A stretch of DNA of 64,000 bases from Chlorophyllum brunneum (lineage: Eukaryota; Basidiomycota; Agaricomycetes; Agaricales; Agaricaceae), in contig OY756140.1 in NCBI GenBank assembly GCA_963576785.1, forward strand, positions 868,001 to 932,000, given 5' to 3'. Under the pieces are notes generated by a model. That model had not been told where the DNA came from, searched no databases, and saw only the letters and a list, made by a program, of their open reading frames with translations. Positions within the stretch are counted from its first letter, which is position 1. Each line of letters starts with the position of its first letter. Made by a program: the position numbers and the translations under genes. Shown in pieces: positions 23,201 through 35,335 of this stretch.

Positions 23201-24314
23201 TCATCGGCAAGACTGCTCCTATCCCTCCAGACAGCGAGGAGCTCGGTCAACGGACGCGTACACATACAAGACGTGACGTCTCGACTCCTCTCAAGAGTAC
23301 GGAGAGCGGTATCGTCGATCAAGTCCTGATCACCACCAACTCTGAAGGTCAGAAATTTGTGAAAGTCCGCGTTCGCTCTACCCGTATACCCCAAATCGGC
23401 GACAAGTTCGCATCTCGTCACGGCCAGAAAGGTACAATAGGCATTACATATCGTCAAGAGGACATGCCCTTCACTGCGGAGGGTATTGTGCCCGACCTGG
23501 TCATCAATCCTCACGCTATCCCATCTCGTATGACCATTGGTCACTTGGTTGAGTGTTTACTCTCCAAGGTAGCTACGCTCATTGGAAATGAGGGCGATGC
23601 CACACCCTTCACGGATCTAACCGTTGAATCCGTTTCAACATTTCTACGGCAAAAGGGCTACCAGTCTCGTGGTCTCGAGGTTATGTATCATGGCCACACT
23701 GGTCGTAAGCTCCAAGCACAGATATACCTCGGGCCCACGTACTACCAGCGTCTCAAACACATGGTAGATGATAAAATACATTCTCGTGCAAGAGGTCCTG
23801 TGCAGATTCTTACGAGGCAGCCTGTAGAAGGTCGCAGTCGTGATGGTGGTTTGCGTTTCGGAGAAATGGAACGTGACTGTATGATCTCACATGGAATTGC
23901 TGGGTTCTTGAAGGAGCGTCTGTTCGAAGCTAGTGATGCTTACCGGCTCCATGTTTGTGATATGTGGGTACACACATATTTGCAACTTTGCCACTGATGA
24001 CTCAAGCATCTATTTTAGCTGTGGTCTCACTGCCATTGCCAATCTTAAGAAGCAGACTTTCGAGGTGATGCAAACCATTTTTTCAGATGTTCTACTCCCT
24101 GACATACTCCTCCTCAGTGTCGTGCATGCAAAAATAAGACAGCGTGTTCGCAATTATATATTCCCTATGCTGCGAAGCTGCTCTTCCAGGTACGTACATA
24201 CATACCGCCCTTTTTGGCTTTGGCTATGCACCTGACCAATTTGAATAGGAGTTGCAGAGCATGAACATTGCAGCTCGTCTGTATACTGTGTCATCTGGGC
24301 GTATTCGTGATTGA
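20206..24314 (+). CDS. rpb2: RPB2, second-largest subunit of RNA polymerase II
   Basis: Rpb2 forms half of the Pol II active-site cleft. A tiny first exon (MEMSQ, from 20206) is followed by a roughly 50-nt intron ending at about 20270; it opens into the acidic N-terminus [18 protein letters not shown] and then [17 protein letters not shown]. Protrusion, lobe and fork regions follow ([44 protein letters not shown]). The fork/hybrid region holds [10 protein letters not shown] and [16 protein letters not shown], then [16 protein letters not shown]. The hybrid-binding core has [14 protein letters not shown], the wall has [13 protein letters not shown], and the anchor/clamp zinc site is formed from HVCD, CGL and CRACKNK. 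The C-terminus is [13 protein letters not shown], ending at 24314. About seven introns. All the diagnostic motifs are intact, so this is a functional housekeeping gene. Confidence 0.97.
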
Positions 24315-24454
24315 TTTCTGACACATGTTATTAGAGTAGAACTGTACTTATTAATACACACCACTGAAAATGCGATTTCGTGATAGCGAAAAAAAAGAAT
24401 CAACAGTCCAAACTTCCGGCTTCAGTTCACGATGAAGGGGAAGATATATACCGA

Positions 24455-26804
24455 TCAGTCGGCCCCGCTGCGACCGTTATCCATGAGACCTTCCCTTTCC
24501 CCAGGATGGTGCGTGTTTTCTCCTGACAGCCGCCCTGGACGACGCTTCTTAGTGGGATCTTCATCGTCGTCATCTTCGTCTCCGATTTCGAAAACAACTT
24601 GATCTTCTGTCAGTGCTTGAGGATGACCGTTACGGGTACCGACGAGAGTAGCATCATCATCATCATCATCCCTCAGTCGCTGACGGTGATGGAGGGCCTC
24701 AAGATCATAGTCCTCGGCGTCGTTTTCGTCTTGGGCAATTTCATCGGACATGGCCAAACGCCTGTTGTTTTCTGATGGACGCCAGAGGAATGCGATGGCT
24801 CCAAAAGCGGCGAGGTAGAGTAGGGCAAGCCAACCATCAAGGAGCCACCAACGAACTTTCCACTGTTTGGCTTCAAAATCTGTACAAGAAATGATGGTCA
24901 TTTTGTGGGGTTTGGACGTGTGATATTACTATACCTTCAGCTAAGCGACCAGAGAATGCGAAGGAAGAGACGACAAAGAAGGCAAAGATTGTGCAAACGA
25001 CGAAGATGAGGATGTAGTGTAGGCGCTGGAACATCTTGAGCTTGTAGCGTTGTTTGCGCTCACGAAGATAGACAACGGTAGCTAGGTCCTAATCAGTACA
25101 TTTGAGAGATAACGTTAGTACCTAACGCACCATTCAAGGAATACATGATCCATAGAAGGAAGCCGCTAAGTGTGAACGCCAAGGGTACGACGAACATGAG
25201 AAGGACCAGAGCGGATGTTGATTCAAGAGACAGTTCGACGATACCAACAGAGTATAGAACTGGCGCGACGTCAACACATAAACAGTTAAATAGCAAGCAC
25301 ACTCACTGCCAAAAAGGAAATGAGCACCAGCCAAAATCTGGCATTTCAGCATTGTCCTGCCCAAAGATTCTTTCACAACGCTTAGGCCCATCGCAACGAC
25401 GAGTAACATAAAAAATGACATGGAAGCCTTTCCAGCGTCTAGAATTGAAACTGTTGTATGACATTTAGCAATCTCTTCGAGGATACCTCCCCCTGTCTAC
25501 TCACCAACAATAAGGAAGACAGTTGAAGCTGTGCCCTTGCCATGAGCGTTGAGATAGCGGTAGTAGGCTAGTAAGACGATTAGCGAGAAGTGTATAGATA
25601 ATTACAACGACACATACCCCAGTTGCCCACCATCTCGATTACAAGAAGACCAACTAGGCCTGAAAGGTAATTCTAGGCTGTGTAAGATTGGGTAGAATTT
25701 TGGTGGCTGAATTGACCTCACTTGTAGCGGCAATAAATCCTGCGAGTGCTTCCAGCATAGCCAGCCCCATGCCAACCCAAAGAGAGCATAGATCACTGAC
25801 ATAGCAAAATAGAACTTCACGCAAACATTAGGACACGTATCTCATACCGTATGAAGATAGGGATACACACGTTGACTTTGGGATAATCTATCGCTTCCAA
25901 CTGACCATCGAACGTGTTTTTGAAGAAGATATTGCCTTCGTACAGTGGGTGATATTGAACATCTGTCGCTGCACGGCGAGTTGCCGAGCTAGATGACACG
26001 GGTAGTATGGCTGGTGGACTTGAGCTTCGAGACGCGACAGAGGAGGTGATACACGTACCAACACAGTAATACCCCGTCTTCCTGACAAGGTAGTGGATGG
26101 GACCATCATACGAAAGAATTCCACCTGGACTCGGATTGGGGTTTTCCCTGGTGATGTATGTATCTCGCCGCCAGGGTTCGACCCCCGGTGCGCGGTTGTG
26201 CCGTTCGTGGTGGACAGGTCCAAGACTGAGGTCCTTGGAATTTATAGACGCTGTGTTCCTGTCTGACGACAGAAGGACGCGGGCAGACCAGAAACTCGTA
26301 TCGTTAATTGTTTTGCCTTGTGGAAGGTCGAGAATGAAATGCCCGAGTTGTTCCCGCGTGCAGTCCCCCCGGGCGAAAGCGTCGGACGTGCAGACATACG
26401 TTTTCTGTAACAACGTTCAGAGTTGGTTCAATGATCGGGGAAACATGCAGGCCTACTGGTACAAGGTCATCTTCGTCTGCTGAGTCGGCCTTCCCCAAGA
26501 ATGGTGCATCCGCCCACTCGTAGATAACCATGGCTACTTGTCCTTGTGAGCCCTTATCAAATGTAACTGGGGTCCAAGGTCAGAATGATCCAGAGTGAGA
26601 GGGGTGTGTTGCACACCATTGATATATGTGCTTTGTCCTGCCCACATGCCGCTGCATGTTTGCCTGGAATAATCTGACAAGTATATTGGGTGATGGTGTA
26701 CATTTATGAAAATGGTGCACGGAACCTGAGCCTGATATTGGGATCTGGAAAGCAAGAGCAGGGGAAATTAAGGAGAGTAGGGAAATAAATATTAAGGGTA
26801 GCAT
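24455..26804 (-). CDS. PTM1-like lung-7TM (GPR107/TMEM87-type) membrane protein
   Basis: A Golgi/plasma-membrane protein of the lung seven-transmembrane family, with a luminal N-terminal domain and seven helices. The signal peptide starts at 26804 (MLPLIFISLLSLISPALAF); upstream ATGs at 26825 and 26840 are alternatives. Two splices restore the luminal domain: GSD joins YSRQTCSGMWAGQSTYIN, which joins VTFDKGSQGQVAMVIYEW. Later come KTYVCTSDAF, TREQLGHFILDLP and FDGQLEAIDYPKVN. The 7TM segment lies between about 25860 and 24930 in several short exons. The last helix is in WLLDGWLALLYLAAFGAIAFLWRP, followed by an acidic cytosolic tail with an Asp run encoded by a CAT-type triplet repeat. The stop is at 24455. 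It is divergent from SNX4 with only 114 bp between starts. Confidence 0.88.
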
Positions 26805-26918
26805 GGCCGCAGGGTGCGGGGACATGACAAGTGGAAGCAACGTTGCGTGTTTGGCGTTGTTGAGTCCGAAGCCTGCTGATGTCCAACTGCGCAGCCTTGC
26901 CCCATTACGTCGTCAACC
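26805..26918. promoter_or_regulatory. 114-bp bidirectional gap between PTM1-like and SNX4 genes
   Basis: Two divergent ATGs lie only 114 bp apart. No TATA-like element is evident. Co-regulation of two membrane-trafficking genes is a possible reading but is inferred from distance alone. Confidence 0.35.
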
Positions 26919-28735
26919 ATGCTGGGCGACGACGAGGACGTCTTCGACAGCGTCACCTGGGAGTCTCCTTCTGCACCAGCCTACGACGATCACTCTGCTG
27001 TCCCTTCAGGGCCGGGGTTCAGACAAAGCACAGCAGACTCTACCGATCCGCACGAGCCAAAATGGGAGGGTTACTTAGTGACCTCAGTCAAGGATCCAGT
27101 CAAGGAACTGGCTGAGACTAAGGACGCGTATGTTTCGTATCTGGTATTTGCAAGGGTGTGTTCATTTGTCAGGAGCACCGCGGATCCACCCTAATTTACT
27201 CCTCTCAAAGACCAATCTGCCTATTTTCTCCACCTCCAATCCATCGTCACGGCGGAGGTTCCAGGACTTTGTCTTTCTCCGTGACCACCTAGTTCGAGAT
27301 TTCCCTGCATGCGTCGTGCCAGCACTTCCAGACAAACACAGGCTAGGTGCGGCTCGTGGACTTGAGTATGTGGTGGTTCATTGAAACCTGACCCCCAGAA
27401 TATATTACCGGTGATCGCTTCAGCCCTGAATTCATGGAACGCCGAAGACTCGAGTACGACTCCCTCAAATCTCATTATACATATGGCGTGACTGATTTCT
27501 TATGAAGCCTTCATCGGTTCCTGCAGAGGGTATCGCGACATCCTACACTCCAACGCAGCACACTCGTGCGGGCATTCTTCGAATCAACTGAATGGGTTAG
27601 TGATCTCCTAGGCCAGTCGAGTTCTATCTAACTATTACCTACTAGCATGTATACATGCACCAACACGTTGCGCACCCCCCAGGGCCCGAACCATCCCCAG
27701 GCATCATCGACAACATCTCAGACACCCTGCTCAATGCTTTCTCCCGCGTCAAGAAACCCGATGAACGTTTCCTAGACATGCGCGAAGGGGTTGACAAATT
27801 CGAGGAGGGCCTGAACCACACGGACAGGCTGTATTCGCGGATCAGGAACAGAACAAGCGGTAAGTTTATGTGGCGGTCCAAACTCTTCAGTCGAGAATCT
27901 GAGGCTAAATGAGATGGAAACCCTGAATCCGGCGAAGATCTCACTGCAGATTACCATGATTTGGCTGTTGCTGTTCAGGGTTTAGGATTCCTGGAATCAG
28001 GAATAACTGATCCTTTGAATCACTTTTCCAACACCCTTCTTGAGTTTTCGGCCTTGCTGCGCCACACGGTGTGTTGTCAATGAACAATATATTCTTCTCA
28101 CTAATCAATAGATAGACACACACAACAACAGATCCTTTGCTCAGCCACCTACATTCATTGTTGACATACTCCCATGCCAACCGCGCCGTACTCAAACTAC
28201 GTGATCAGAAGCAGCTAGACTTCGAAGAGCTATCAGAGTATCTGTCTGGGGTAACCGCTGAACGTGACCGGCTTGCTGCAGTCATCAGTGGACACGCAGG
28301 TAGTACTGGCCTCGGCCTCGGAGCGTATATCAAGGATCGTGTGGATGCACTGCGCGGCGCCGATGATGATAGAAGTCGAGTAGAAAAAATGCGCAAACTG
28401 GACTCCAAAATTAAAGAGGTAGGTTCTTACTAACCCTTACTTCTTCCTATTTATCAACTTTTCGCGAAAGCTGCAAGATGCTGTAACAACAGCTCACGAA
28501 ACCTCCGACGCCTTCAGTGACGAGACACTCCGAGAACAGGTCATCTTTCAGCACGCTAAGGAGACAGAGATGAAAGAGATGCTTGGGAATTTTGCTGATG
28601 GTCAGATCGAGTTCTATAAAGCAGTGAGTCTGACCTTTCTTGCTAGCCTTGTACGTAATCTCACTGGAGTTCTAGGCGATGGAAGAGTGGGATCGCATCA
28701 TACCCATAATACAGCGCATTCGTGTGGACATTTAG
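26919..28735 (+). CDS. snx4: Sorting nexin SNX4/ATG24 (PX-BAR)
   Basis: Snx4/Atg24 recycles cargo from endosomes and supports selective autophagy. It has a PX domain that binds PI3P and a C-terminal BAR domain. The start at 26919 opens MLGDDEDVFDSVTWESP. The PX region follows (GYLVTSVKDPVKELAETKDAYVSYLV), with the PI3P-contact segment SSRRRFQDFVFLRDHL, a Pro-rich loop with PALPDKHRLEYI and RFSPEFMERRRLE, then FLQRVSRHPTLQRS. The BAR domain starts around 27740 (DERFLDMREGVDKFEEGL) and runs through helices LAVAVQGLGFLESG, LLTYSHANRAVLKLRDQKQ and LREQVIFQHAKETEMKEML. Its last helix is EEWDRIIPIIQRIRVDI, ending at 28735. About nine exons. Assignment is secure; exon edges are approximate. Confidence 0.9.
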
Positions 28736-28830
28736 TTTATTGAAGTAGCGCTCCCTACCTTGTATATTAGTTCCACGGTTATAACGGCGTTAATCAACGA
28801 CCACGACTATTTATTGAGTCGATAGATCCC

Positions 28831-29881
28831 TCATTCGTTGCAATTTCTCTCCAGACTCTTGGACCGCAACGGACAACTGGGACACAGATTTAGCTGAATG
28901 GCCTTGCCATCCCTTAGATGAAAGGATACATACATTGATTATCCCGGTGTTGACCACTCGCAACATGTGCAATTCCGCTTCGTCAGAAGCGCCCGATGTC
29001 GTATTTTGCACCTCTGCGGGAACCCAAGGCGGTGGGTCCTGAATACACACGAGAGTTGACCTGTCTCATCCTTGCTGGTGTAGTAGCACCGTGGTAGCCT
29101 ACCTTGGTATGGGTAACTGTAGGGACGGTGTTATCCCTTAATTCAATGATGACAGCAAAAGATATGTCGTCTGAGAGACCCCTAGTAAATTTTACTACAC
29201 GCAACTGGTGTTTGAATGCATACCTCCGAGCTCCAGTTGGCCAAGAACCGACTCGATCATGTTAATCTTGATGAGGAACGAGCGAAAATATTGCACAAGA
29301 CTGCCGGGCGTCATGGCGTTATCGACACTAAAGTGCTGTAAGCGGAAGCTTGGTTATCAAATAAGGCTAAGAAACCTTGCATCCTTATTGAAAGACTCGA
29401 CCTGGATCATATGTTCGACAGAGAAGATGAACCGTTCCAGTGCCACTTGATTCCGGTCCTTAATGGCCACAATAACCTTCTCGACATTGCCCTGGATCGC
29501 AGTAATGTTGGCGAGGTAGGTGCAGTGTGCTTGAACTCACCAGCTCAAGTTCGTCGCGGACAGCTTTAATTGCACCAGAGATATACTCATTCAACGCAGG
29601 GTGGCGAGACTGGTACACTGGTGTTTCATATTTCTTCCGCCGGACGAAGATATCAGGAGGATAGACTTGACGGACGAAGAGGATCGTATGGATTGCCACC
29701 TCTACTGTATGTGCGGGGACGCAAGGGAGAGCCATGGGCTACAGTTTTGGATACAGGTAGTGAAACATACTGAATTCTGCGATCCCTCGGACGGTTTCTG
29801 TTTCATGGAATTAATGGTCTGAGGAATCGTTTGTGATATAAACAACCTACCGTTGAAAGTGAGTGTTCTGTTCTCGCTCAT
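28831..29881 (-). CDS. rev7: REV7/MAD2B-like HORMA protein (Pol zeta accessory)
   Basis: Rev7 (MAD2L2) is the HORMA-domain adaptor of translesion polymerase zeta. The first exon, from 29881, is MSENRTLTFN. Splicing gives ETVRGIAEF joined to IEVAIHTILFVRQVYPP, then IFVRRKKYETPV and SRHPALNEYISGAIKAV, which are strong HORMA/REV7 matches. Exon 3 reads NVEKVIVAIKDRNQVALERFIF, the equivalent of the hVILDKEHRPVERFVF strand. The C-terminal region has the safety-belt strand VVNTGIIN. The last junction is ambiguous. Removing a 40-nt GT..AG intron gives GIINLNLCPS and a stop near 28831, which fits the family strand; reading through gives a stop at 28811. It is divergent from the beta-lactamase-like gene. 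Confidence 0.87.
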
Positions 29882-30063
29882 AACACTCCTTCTGGAGGAC
29901 GAGTTGGCTGGGGTCAGTGTATAAACAATGACTCTGCGGTTATGCCATCAAGATTCCATCAGGTCTATTCCTGGTCTGGGAGATATCACTCTTCTGCATC
30001 TCCACAAGTCATGGACATATAACTCAGGCCCAGCATACAGCCCCAACCAGAGGACGAGCACTC

Positions 30064-32128
30064 ATGACCCACTTCGCTACAAGCAAAACCAGCTTCTGGA
30101 TACTTTCGTTGGCAGGACTCTGGGTTATCAGCCTGCACTACTACAGTGCCTCACTGCTTCGCTCTCACCCTATTCATCTTCCACATCTCAAAGCGGTGAA
30201 GTCTGGATGCCCTTTCCCCCTCCCCAATCACCTACTCAAAGAATGGCCTCTGCGACCAAGCGAAGGGCCCCTCGGGAAGAGCTCCAAGAAGCTTCACACG
30301 TTCCTCTCAGAGCGTACTGCGCACTCCGATATCGATAGTCTTTCAATCGCTGTTGTGGCCCCTTCCGGACCGGTATTTGAACGCAGTTATGGTGTCCTCA
30401 AAGCCAATGAGACGTCCTCCCAGAGGCCTTTATCAAGGAATTCGATTTACCGAATCGCGAGCATTACAAAGATGTTCACTATTTTGGAGACTCTGATCCT
30501 ACGTGAACGGGCAGCCCTGAACCTGTGAGTATTTTTGATTCTGTCTTACAGCCATAATGACATCAATTGTCAAGGGATGATCCAGTGGAAAAGTTTTTGC
30601 CTGAGATCAAATACCCAGTGTACGGATGGTCTGAGTATCTGGGACACGGAAGCCACGATGCGCAGAATGCCAGGCCCCGTGTCACCTTGAGACAACTCGC
30701 AAGCCATATGTCCGGTAAGTGAATGTATTTCTTTTGCTCGTTGATACATGCATCATCAACAACGTAACTCTCCAGGCATAGGAAGAGACTACCCACCTTT
30801 CAATGTCGGGGAATGGCCGCAGAACTCGCCAATTCCATCCCTCCAGCGAATGCGAACTCAGGCAGATTTTCCATTTCCAGAACGAAGTTTCGATCAATTG
30901 GTCCAGGCCGTGAACAAGTACCCACTCGTAAATCTACCATATGACTACCCTATATACTCGAATTCGGGGATCGACCTACTTGGACTTTCCAACGTCGCCG
31001 CAAGCAAGCGCGCCCGATTTCAGTCCGAAACCGAGCCCCAGTCACATGAAGATCTAGTCAAGCGCGATATCTTCCAGCCCCTTGGTCTCAATGGCAGTTT
31101 CTACCGTGTGCCATATGGCACTCCACTCGTTGACGACTTGGCTGTTCCGAGTGACAACCACAAATGGGCTGTTAGTCTTCCGATACAGCTTTCCGAGTCC
31201 TGGCTGACACGAGTTCAGGATTTTGACTTTGATGAAGCAGATACACCCGCGGGTGGTCAATATAGTTCCCTTGCTGACCTCGAGGTTGTCATGCGATCAT
31301 TTCTGGACCCAACTGCAAACAAGGGGGTCATATCTGAATACGTCGTCAGGGAATGGTTACATCCACTTTTCACGTGGAAAGATGGTTTCCAGGAAGTCGG
31401 TGGACCTTGGGAGATTACGACGATCGACGAAAATGTGCGCTTGTACATGAAAGGTCCGCTCCTACCGAGGCCGTGTTTTTTTCTTTGCTTGCTGATGGGG
31501 GGGTCACAGGAGGAAATTTGCCTGGTTATCATTCAGAATTTGTTCTCGTCCCCGAATTCCAGTATGGCATCATCGTTCTGTTGACGGGGAGTTACTCGAA
31601 CACAGCAGCGATCGCACACAAAGCCGCGTCATTATTCCAGCCTGCTATCCGGACGCTGCTCGAGCAACGAGTGAATAAAACTTTTGTTGGCCGTTGGGCC
31701 AGCACCTCAGTCGAAGTTGGCAAAGGGGAGACTACTTCAGCAGAAGTCAAACTTATCAGCGGAGGACTGTACTTGACGGAACTGATTGTTCGCGGATATG
31801 ATGTCTTGAGGATTGTTGAAGATTTGGATATTGGCCTTCACAAACCATACCCCGTAGCTCTGTGGAACACCGGGAGACCAAGGGAATTCAGGTTCGGTTT
31901 AAACAGCTTTCCCGGGCCGAACCTTTCACTGACGACTGCTTTGATGCACTAAAAAGACTGGCTTTTGGTAGAAAATCCCTGAACGATGATCCAACTGCTG
32001 GATGTTTACCTTACTGGGTCTCCATTGATACTGAACTATTCAGTCGCGGTGTGCCCATCGACCTTATATACTGGGAAGGCGATGAGCTGGTGTATCCGTC
32101 TGGGGGTGCACGGTTGGGGCGTGCATAG
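30064..32128 (+). CDS. Membrane-anchored serine beta-lactamase-like hydrolase
   Basis: A member of the beta-lactamase/transpeptidase-like (class C, LACTB-type) serine hydrolases that fungi use on esters, amides or peptides; substrate is not predictable. From 30064 a short cytosolic stub precedes one hydrophobic helix (WILSLAGLWVISLHYY). The active-site SxxK motif is SITK in IYRIASITKMFTI, and the YxN motif is YSN in YPIYSNSGIDLLG. Introns near 30524, 30714 and 31453 join the frames. A splice at about 31894/31953 (FRFG to LAFGRKS) restores the C-terminal domain CLPYWVSIDTE…PIDLIYWEGDE. The stop is at 32128. Without that last intron the protein would end at a premature stop with a poor C-terminus. 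Confidence 0.85.
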
Positions 32129-32443
32129 TTTCTTTCCGCCCCCCTCCAAACCTCTGAATGACATTTCGATAGTTCGTTTAACTTTTCTCTCGCTGCGTGA
32201 GCTCCCTACTGCGGTTTCATGTATTCTAGGGCCTTGAAGGCCAGTGATATCTCCAAAATACATCCTGCGCTGATATCGAGTGAGGGAGAAGTTTCAATGT
32301 GGTGTTTATCCCCAATAATCTATTGCACAATTGTGCTAATACGATAAAATACATAGCTCTAAGGTAGACAACAACAAGAAACACCCAATCAGAGAATTGA
32401 AAAATACGAATGATGATGAATGCGAAAATATTTGTCCCAAGCT
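32129..32443. other. Convergent intergenic gap; nothing recognised
   Basis: About 315 bp between two convergent stop codons. The tail of the region is AT-rich and could hold both polyadenylation signals. No motif or RNA gene seen. Confidence 0.4.
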
Positions 32444-34841
32444 CTATAGTTCTATCCGTTGAGTGGTTGAACGTGCATCGAAGGGTATGCGCGAATGTAG
32501 AAGACGGCTCATATACTCGGGCAGAACCTGGATTTGAGAACTTTAAATAAAGAATATCAATCATTCAAGAGAAGGGAACACACCAATCGTACTTGATCAT
32601 CTCGTCTGCACTCACAATTGCACCAGAAATGAAGGACCTGGCCTCTACCCACACCCAAACTTTCAATAGCGCACCCAAGTTACCTTTGGGCATGTCTTTC
32701 ATAACCCCACTTTCCCTATTCGCCATCTGGGCACCCAACTGCCTCAAAATTGGCAACGCACTCGCGAACAAATCCATCCCGGGGTCCAATTGCCTTCCGA
32801 TTCCTTCCAATAATAAAATCGAAATCACGGTGTTGATAAAGTCACCTTCGAGCTTCACGTGGTGTTCTCTAACGTTCTTAAGGACTTCAGTAAGTAGATC
32901 AGAGATCTTGATTTGTCCTAGAGAGAAAGTCTTGCGTTTGACGCTGAGGACTAGGTGTTGCATTTTGAGTGCGAAAGTTTCGGTGTCGATTGCGAGCTCG
33001 GGTGAGCGTGAGCGTTCGACCATGAGGTGGCCAGTTCTGTAGCCATCAAATTCGGCTACCGCACGGAAAAGGTCAAGGAAATTGCGTCGATTTGTTGCGT
33101 CAAGGGTCGTCACCAGTCCTGCATCAATGAAGACGATTTCTGGTATGTAGCCTGCCAAGTGGAGGTGTTCGAGTTCTGCGTGCCATTCAGCTGGTTTGTC
33201 TCTAAGTTTGTGGAGGGAGGAGACGATCTTGTCTGAGTCTGAGTAGTCGGCCGGAGGATTGAGTGTTGAAAAGAGTGTGTCCTCGGAGGTAGGGTTTTTG
33301 TGGAAGATGTGGTTATACAGGTTCCCCAACAGCATACGGGTGTTCAGCGGTTTGCAGAATTTGACCATTATGTTGCCTGGGTGTAGATCAGAGTGGACGA
33401 AATTGTCTAGCAGGAGCATGTTCTATGTAATATATTGGGTCACCGCCAGCCAGCATCAAATTGAAAAACATACCAGGAACGCATCCAGACCAACAGTGGC
33501 AACTTGTTCATCGTATGGTCCACCTCCGTTCCGTAAGAAAGCTTCCATTGGGAGCGCGTTCTCGAACTCCTCAATGAGAACATCCTTCGTCGACCAAACC
33601 TTCAACGGCCTTGGGAACGTCACAGGAACCTTCCTGGGCGCAAAGTTATTCTCAAAAGCAATCAAATTCTCAACTTCATTTCGCAAATCCAATTGTTGGT
33701 TCATCATAGAACCGAAAACCTCCACTTCCTCTGGTAGAGAAATCCACTTCATCCCTGGAAGTAATGAAATGACATGAGCGAAAAAGTGCATGATCGAGAG
33801 ATCGCGAGAGATGGTTTTTGATACGCGGGGGTGAAGAATTTTTATGGCGACGGAAGCTGTCGGGACGGAGGGAGGAGGGTCCTTGAGGATGACAGGTGCG
33901 AGGGCACCGCCTGGAGTTTTCCGCTTGCGCCGGGGGCCGAGATATGAAGGTGGAATGAGGTCCTTTTTGAGTGTTGCTCGGTAGACCTGTATAAATGTCA
34001 GAAGTCGAAAAGTCACTTTCAGGACCAAGTGCGCACTTGAGCGATAGCACCAGTACCGATCGGAACTTGATCGAATTCCTCGAAGACGTCTCCGAAGGGT
34101 CTTTCGAAAACCCGCTCAATAACTCGCTTTGTATGCTCCAAAGAATGAGGTTTGCCCTGAGAGTGTAGAGAGCCTAGTTTGTCGCAGAGCAAAACAGGGA
34201 ATAGATCCTTTCTAGATGCGGCCCATTGTGCCAACTAGACTGACTGTCAAGTCCAAGCGATGTAAAACTAGCAAGTAGCAAACCTTGATAAAAGTTGGAC
34301 CTGCGGCCTCCATTTGGCGGACGAGAAGACCGTACCACCAGACAGCACCCCATCTGTCACCCCTCAAATGCTTTTCCGGTTTGCCTATGGCGAGCATAGG
34401 GGTTGTGACGATGATTGGCACAAAGAGAACGAAAAGGTAGATAAAACGCTTTGCCGTCAATATGGGCTCCCAAACATGCTCCCGGAGTAGCTGAGCAAGA
34501 CGGGTGAGTATTGATTTATCTGATTCTGAAGGAGAGAATATCGTTGGATTGAGTGGTGGCTGCGTCGGGGACGGACACGGGATAAGGGTGGGGGAAGAGA
34601 ATAGGGAGGGGAGGAGAGATTTGGGCCTGGGAAGAAGATAGAGGGTGAGGCCGGCTGTTACTGGAAGAATCCAGAGGGCGGATCGTCGGGAAATGAAAAA
34701 TCCTGTGGGAGGGGCGCGGGTGAAGAAGGACTGACGGGCCCAGGTCGAAGCATGCCGTGGAGGCATCGGTGGCCGGACGGTGGGCAGGCGGAGACGTATT
34801 CTGCACCCGAGCATAGTCTGCACAAGCCTGGCTGCATTCAC
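32444..34841 (-). CDS. UbiB/ABC1-family atypical kinase, yeast Ypl109c (Cqd1)/ADCK2-like
   Basis: A mitochondrial UbiB-family atypical kinase; yeast Cqd1 influences coenzyme Q distribution and lipid homeostasis. The N-terminus from 34841 is Arg-rich with few acids (presequence-like), then one hydrophobic segment (ALWILPVTAGLTLYLLP) and another (YLFVLFVPIIVTTPML). UbiB hallmarks follow in order. The family motif is GPTFIK joined to LAQWAASRKDLFP, i.e. K-x-A-Q instead of the usual K-x-G-Q. The nucleotide loop is PIGTGAIAQVYRA, the Lys is in SVAIKILHPRV, the catalytic loop is FVHSDLHPGNIM and the metal site is VFIDAGLVTTL. Splicing out a final intron near 32571-32528 replaces the read-through end with SQIQVLPEYMSRLLHS and a stop at 32444. 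In mushrooms, YPL109C-type genes are reported near MAT-A (recalled, not checked). Confidence 0.9.
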
Positions 34842-35335
34842 GTCAAGGGCACAGCGAGAGTGCTGCAGAGGTGGTCAAACCGAAAACTCACGCCCATGAC
34901 GTCACCCCGCACAGCCACTACACCGATAGACGAGCAGGTTCTGGTTACCGTTGTCCTTGAGTTACCACAACGCTGCGGAGATAGCGAAAGCAGTGTCCTC
35001 ATGAGAGCAGGCACATTGTATTAGATCGTGCCCCATCCCAGGCAGGGCACAGCGTGTGATGAACGTGTCTTCCACAGGAAGAGCAAGTGGAGTACGACAG
35101 ACACCAGAAAAGCGGACGAGGGCAGTCACAGATTGCATTTGATGATAGCCAAAGCTAATTTTTGTGGAAGCGAATACATTATCTTGCGAGGTAGAGCGGT
35201 GTTGATGTGTGTTGGTACCCTGAACTGTTTGTAATCCCAGCCGTCTCTGAAACTTTCCTTGGACTGTCCCTGGCACTCATCTTCTTCTTCGTGTCTGCGT
35301 CCCCGCCATCGCGGTTTCTTCGCCTACACGGCTTA
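34842..35335. other. Divergent intergenic region (kinase/glycogenin)
   Basis: About 495 bp between divergent starts, one of the larger upstream regions in the window. It probably carries both promoters and 5' UTRs. Small reading frames across it lack motifs. No RNA gene recognised. Confidence 0.4.

Noticed and set aside
22918..23544. 208-codon antisense open frame across RPB2
   Set aside because: It is the shadow of a long, conserved RPB2 exon with codon bias; it has no motif of its own.
24650..24672. ATC/CAT triplet microsatellite
   Set aside because: It encodes an Asp run in the acidic tail of the PTM1-like protein, so it is coding sequence and not a separate repeat.
26160..26210. tRNA-like T-loop string (gggttcgacccccgg)
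   Set aside because: It lies in the coding exon of the PTM1-like gene and there is no matching acceptor, D or anticodon arm around it.
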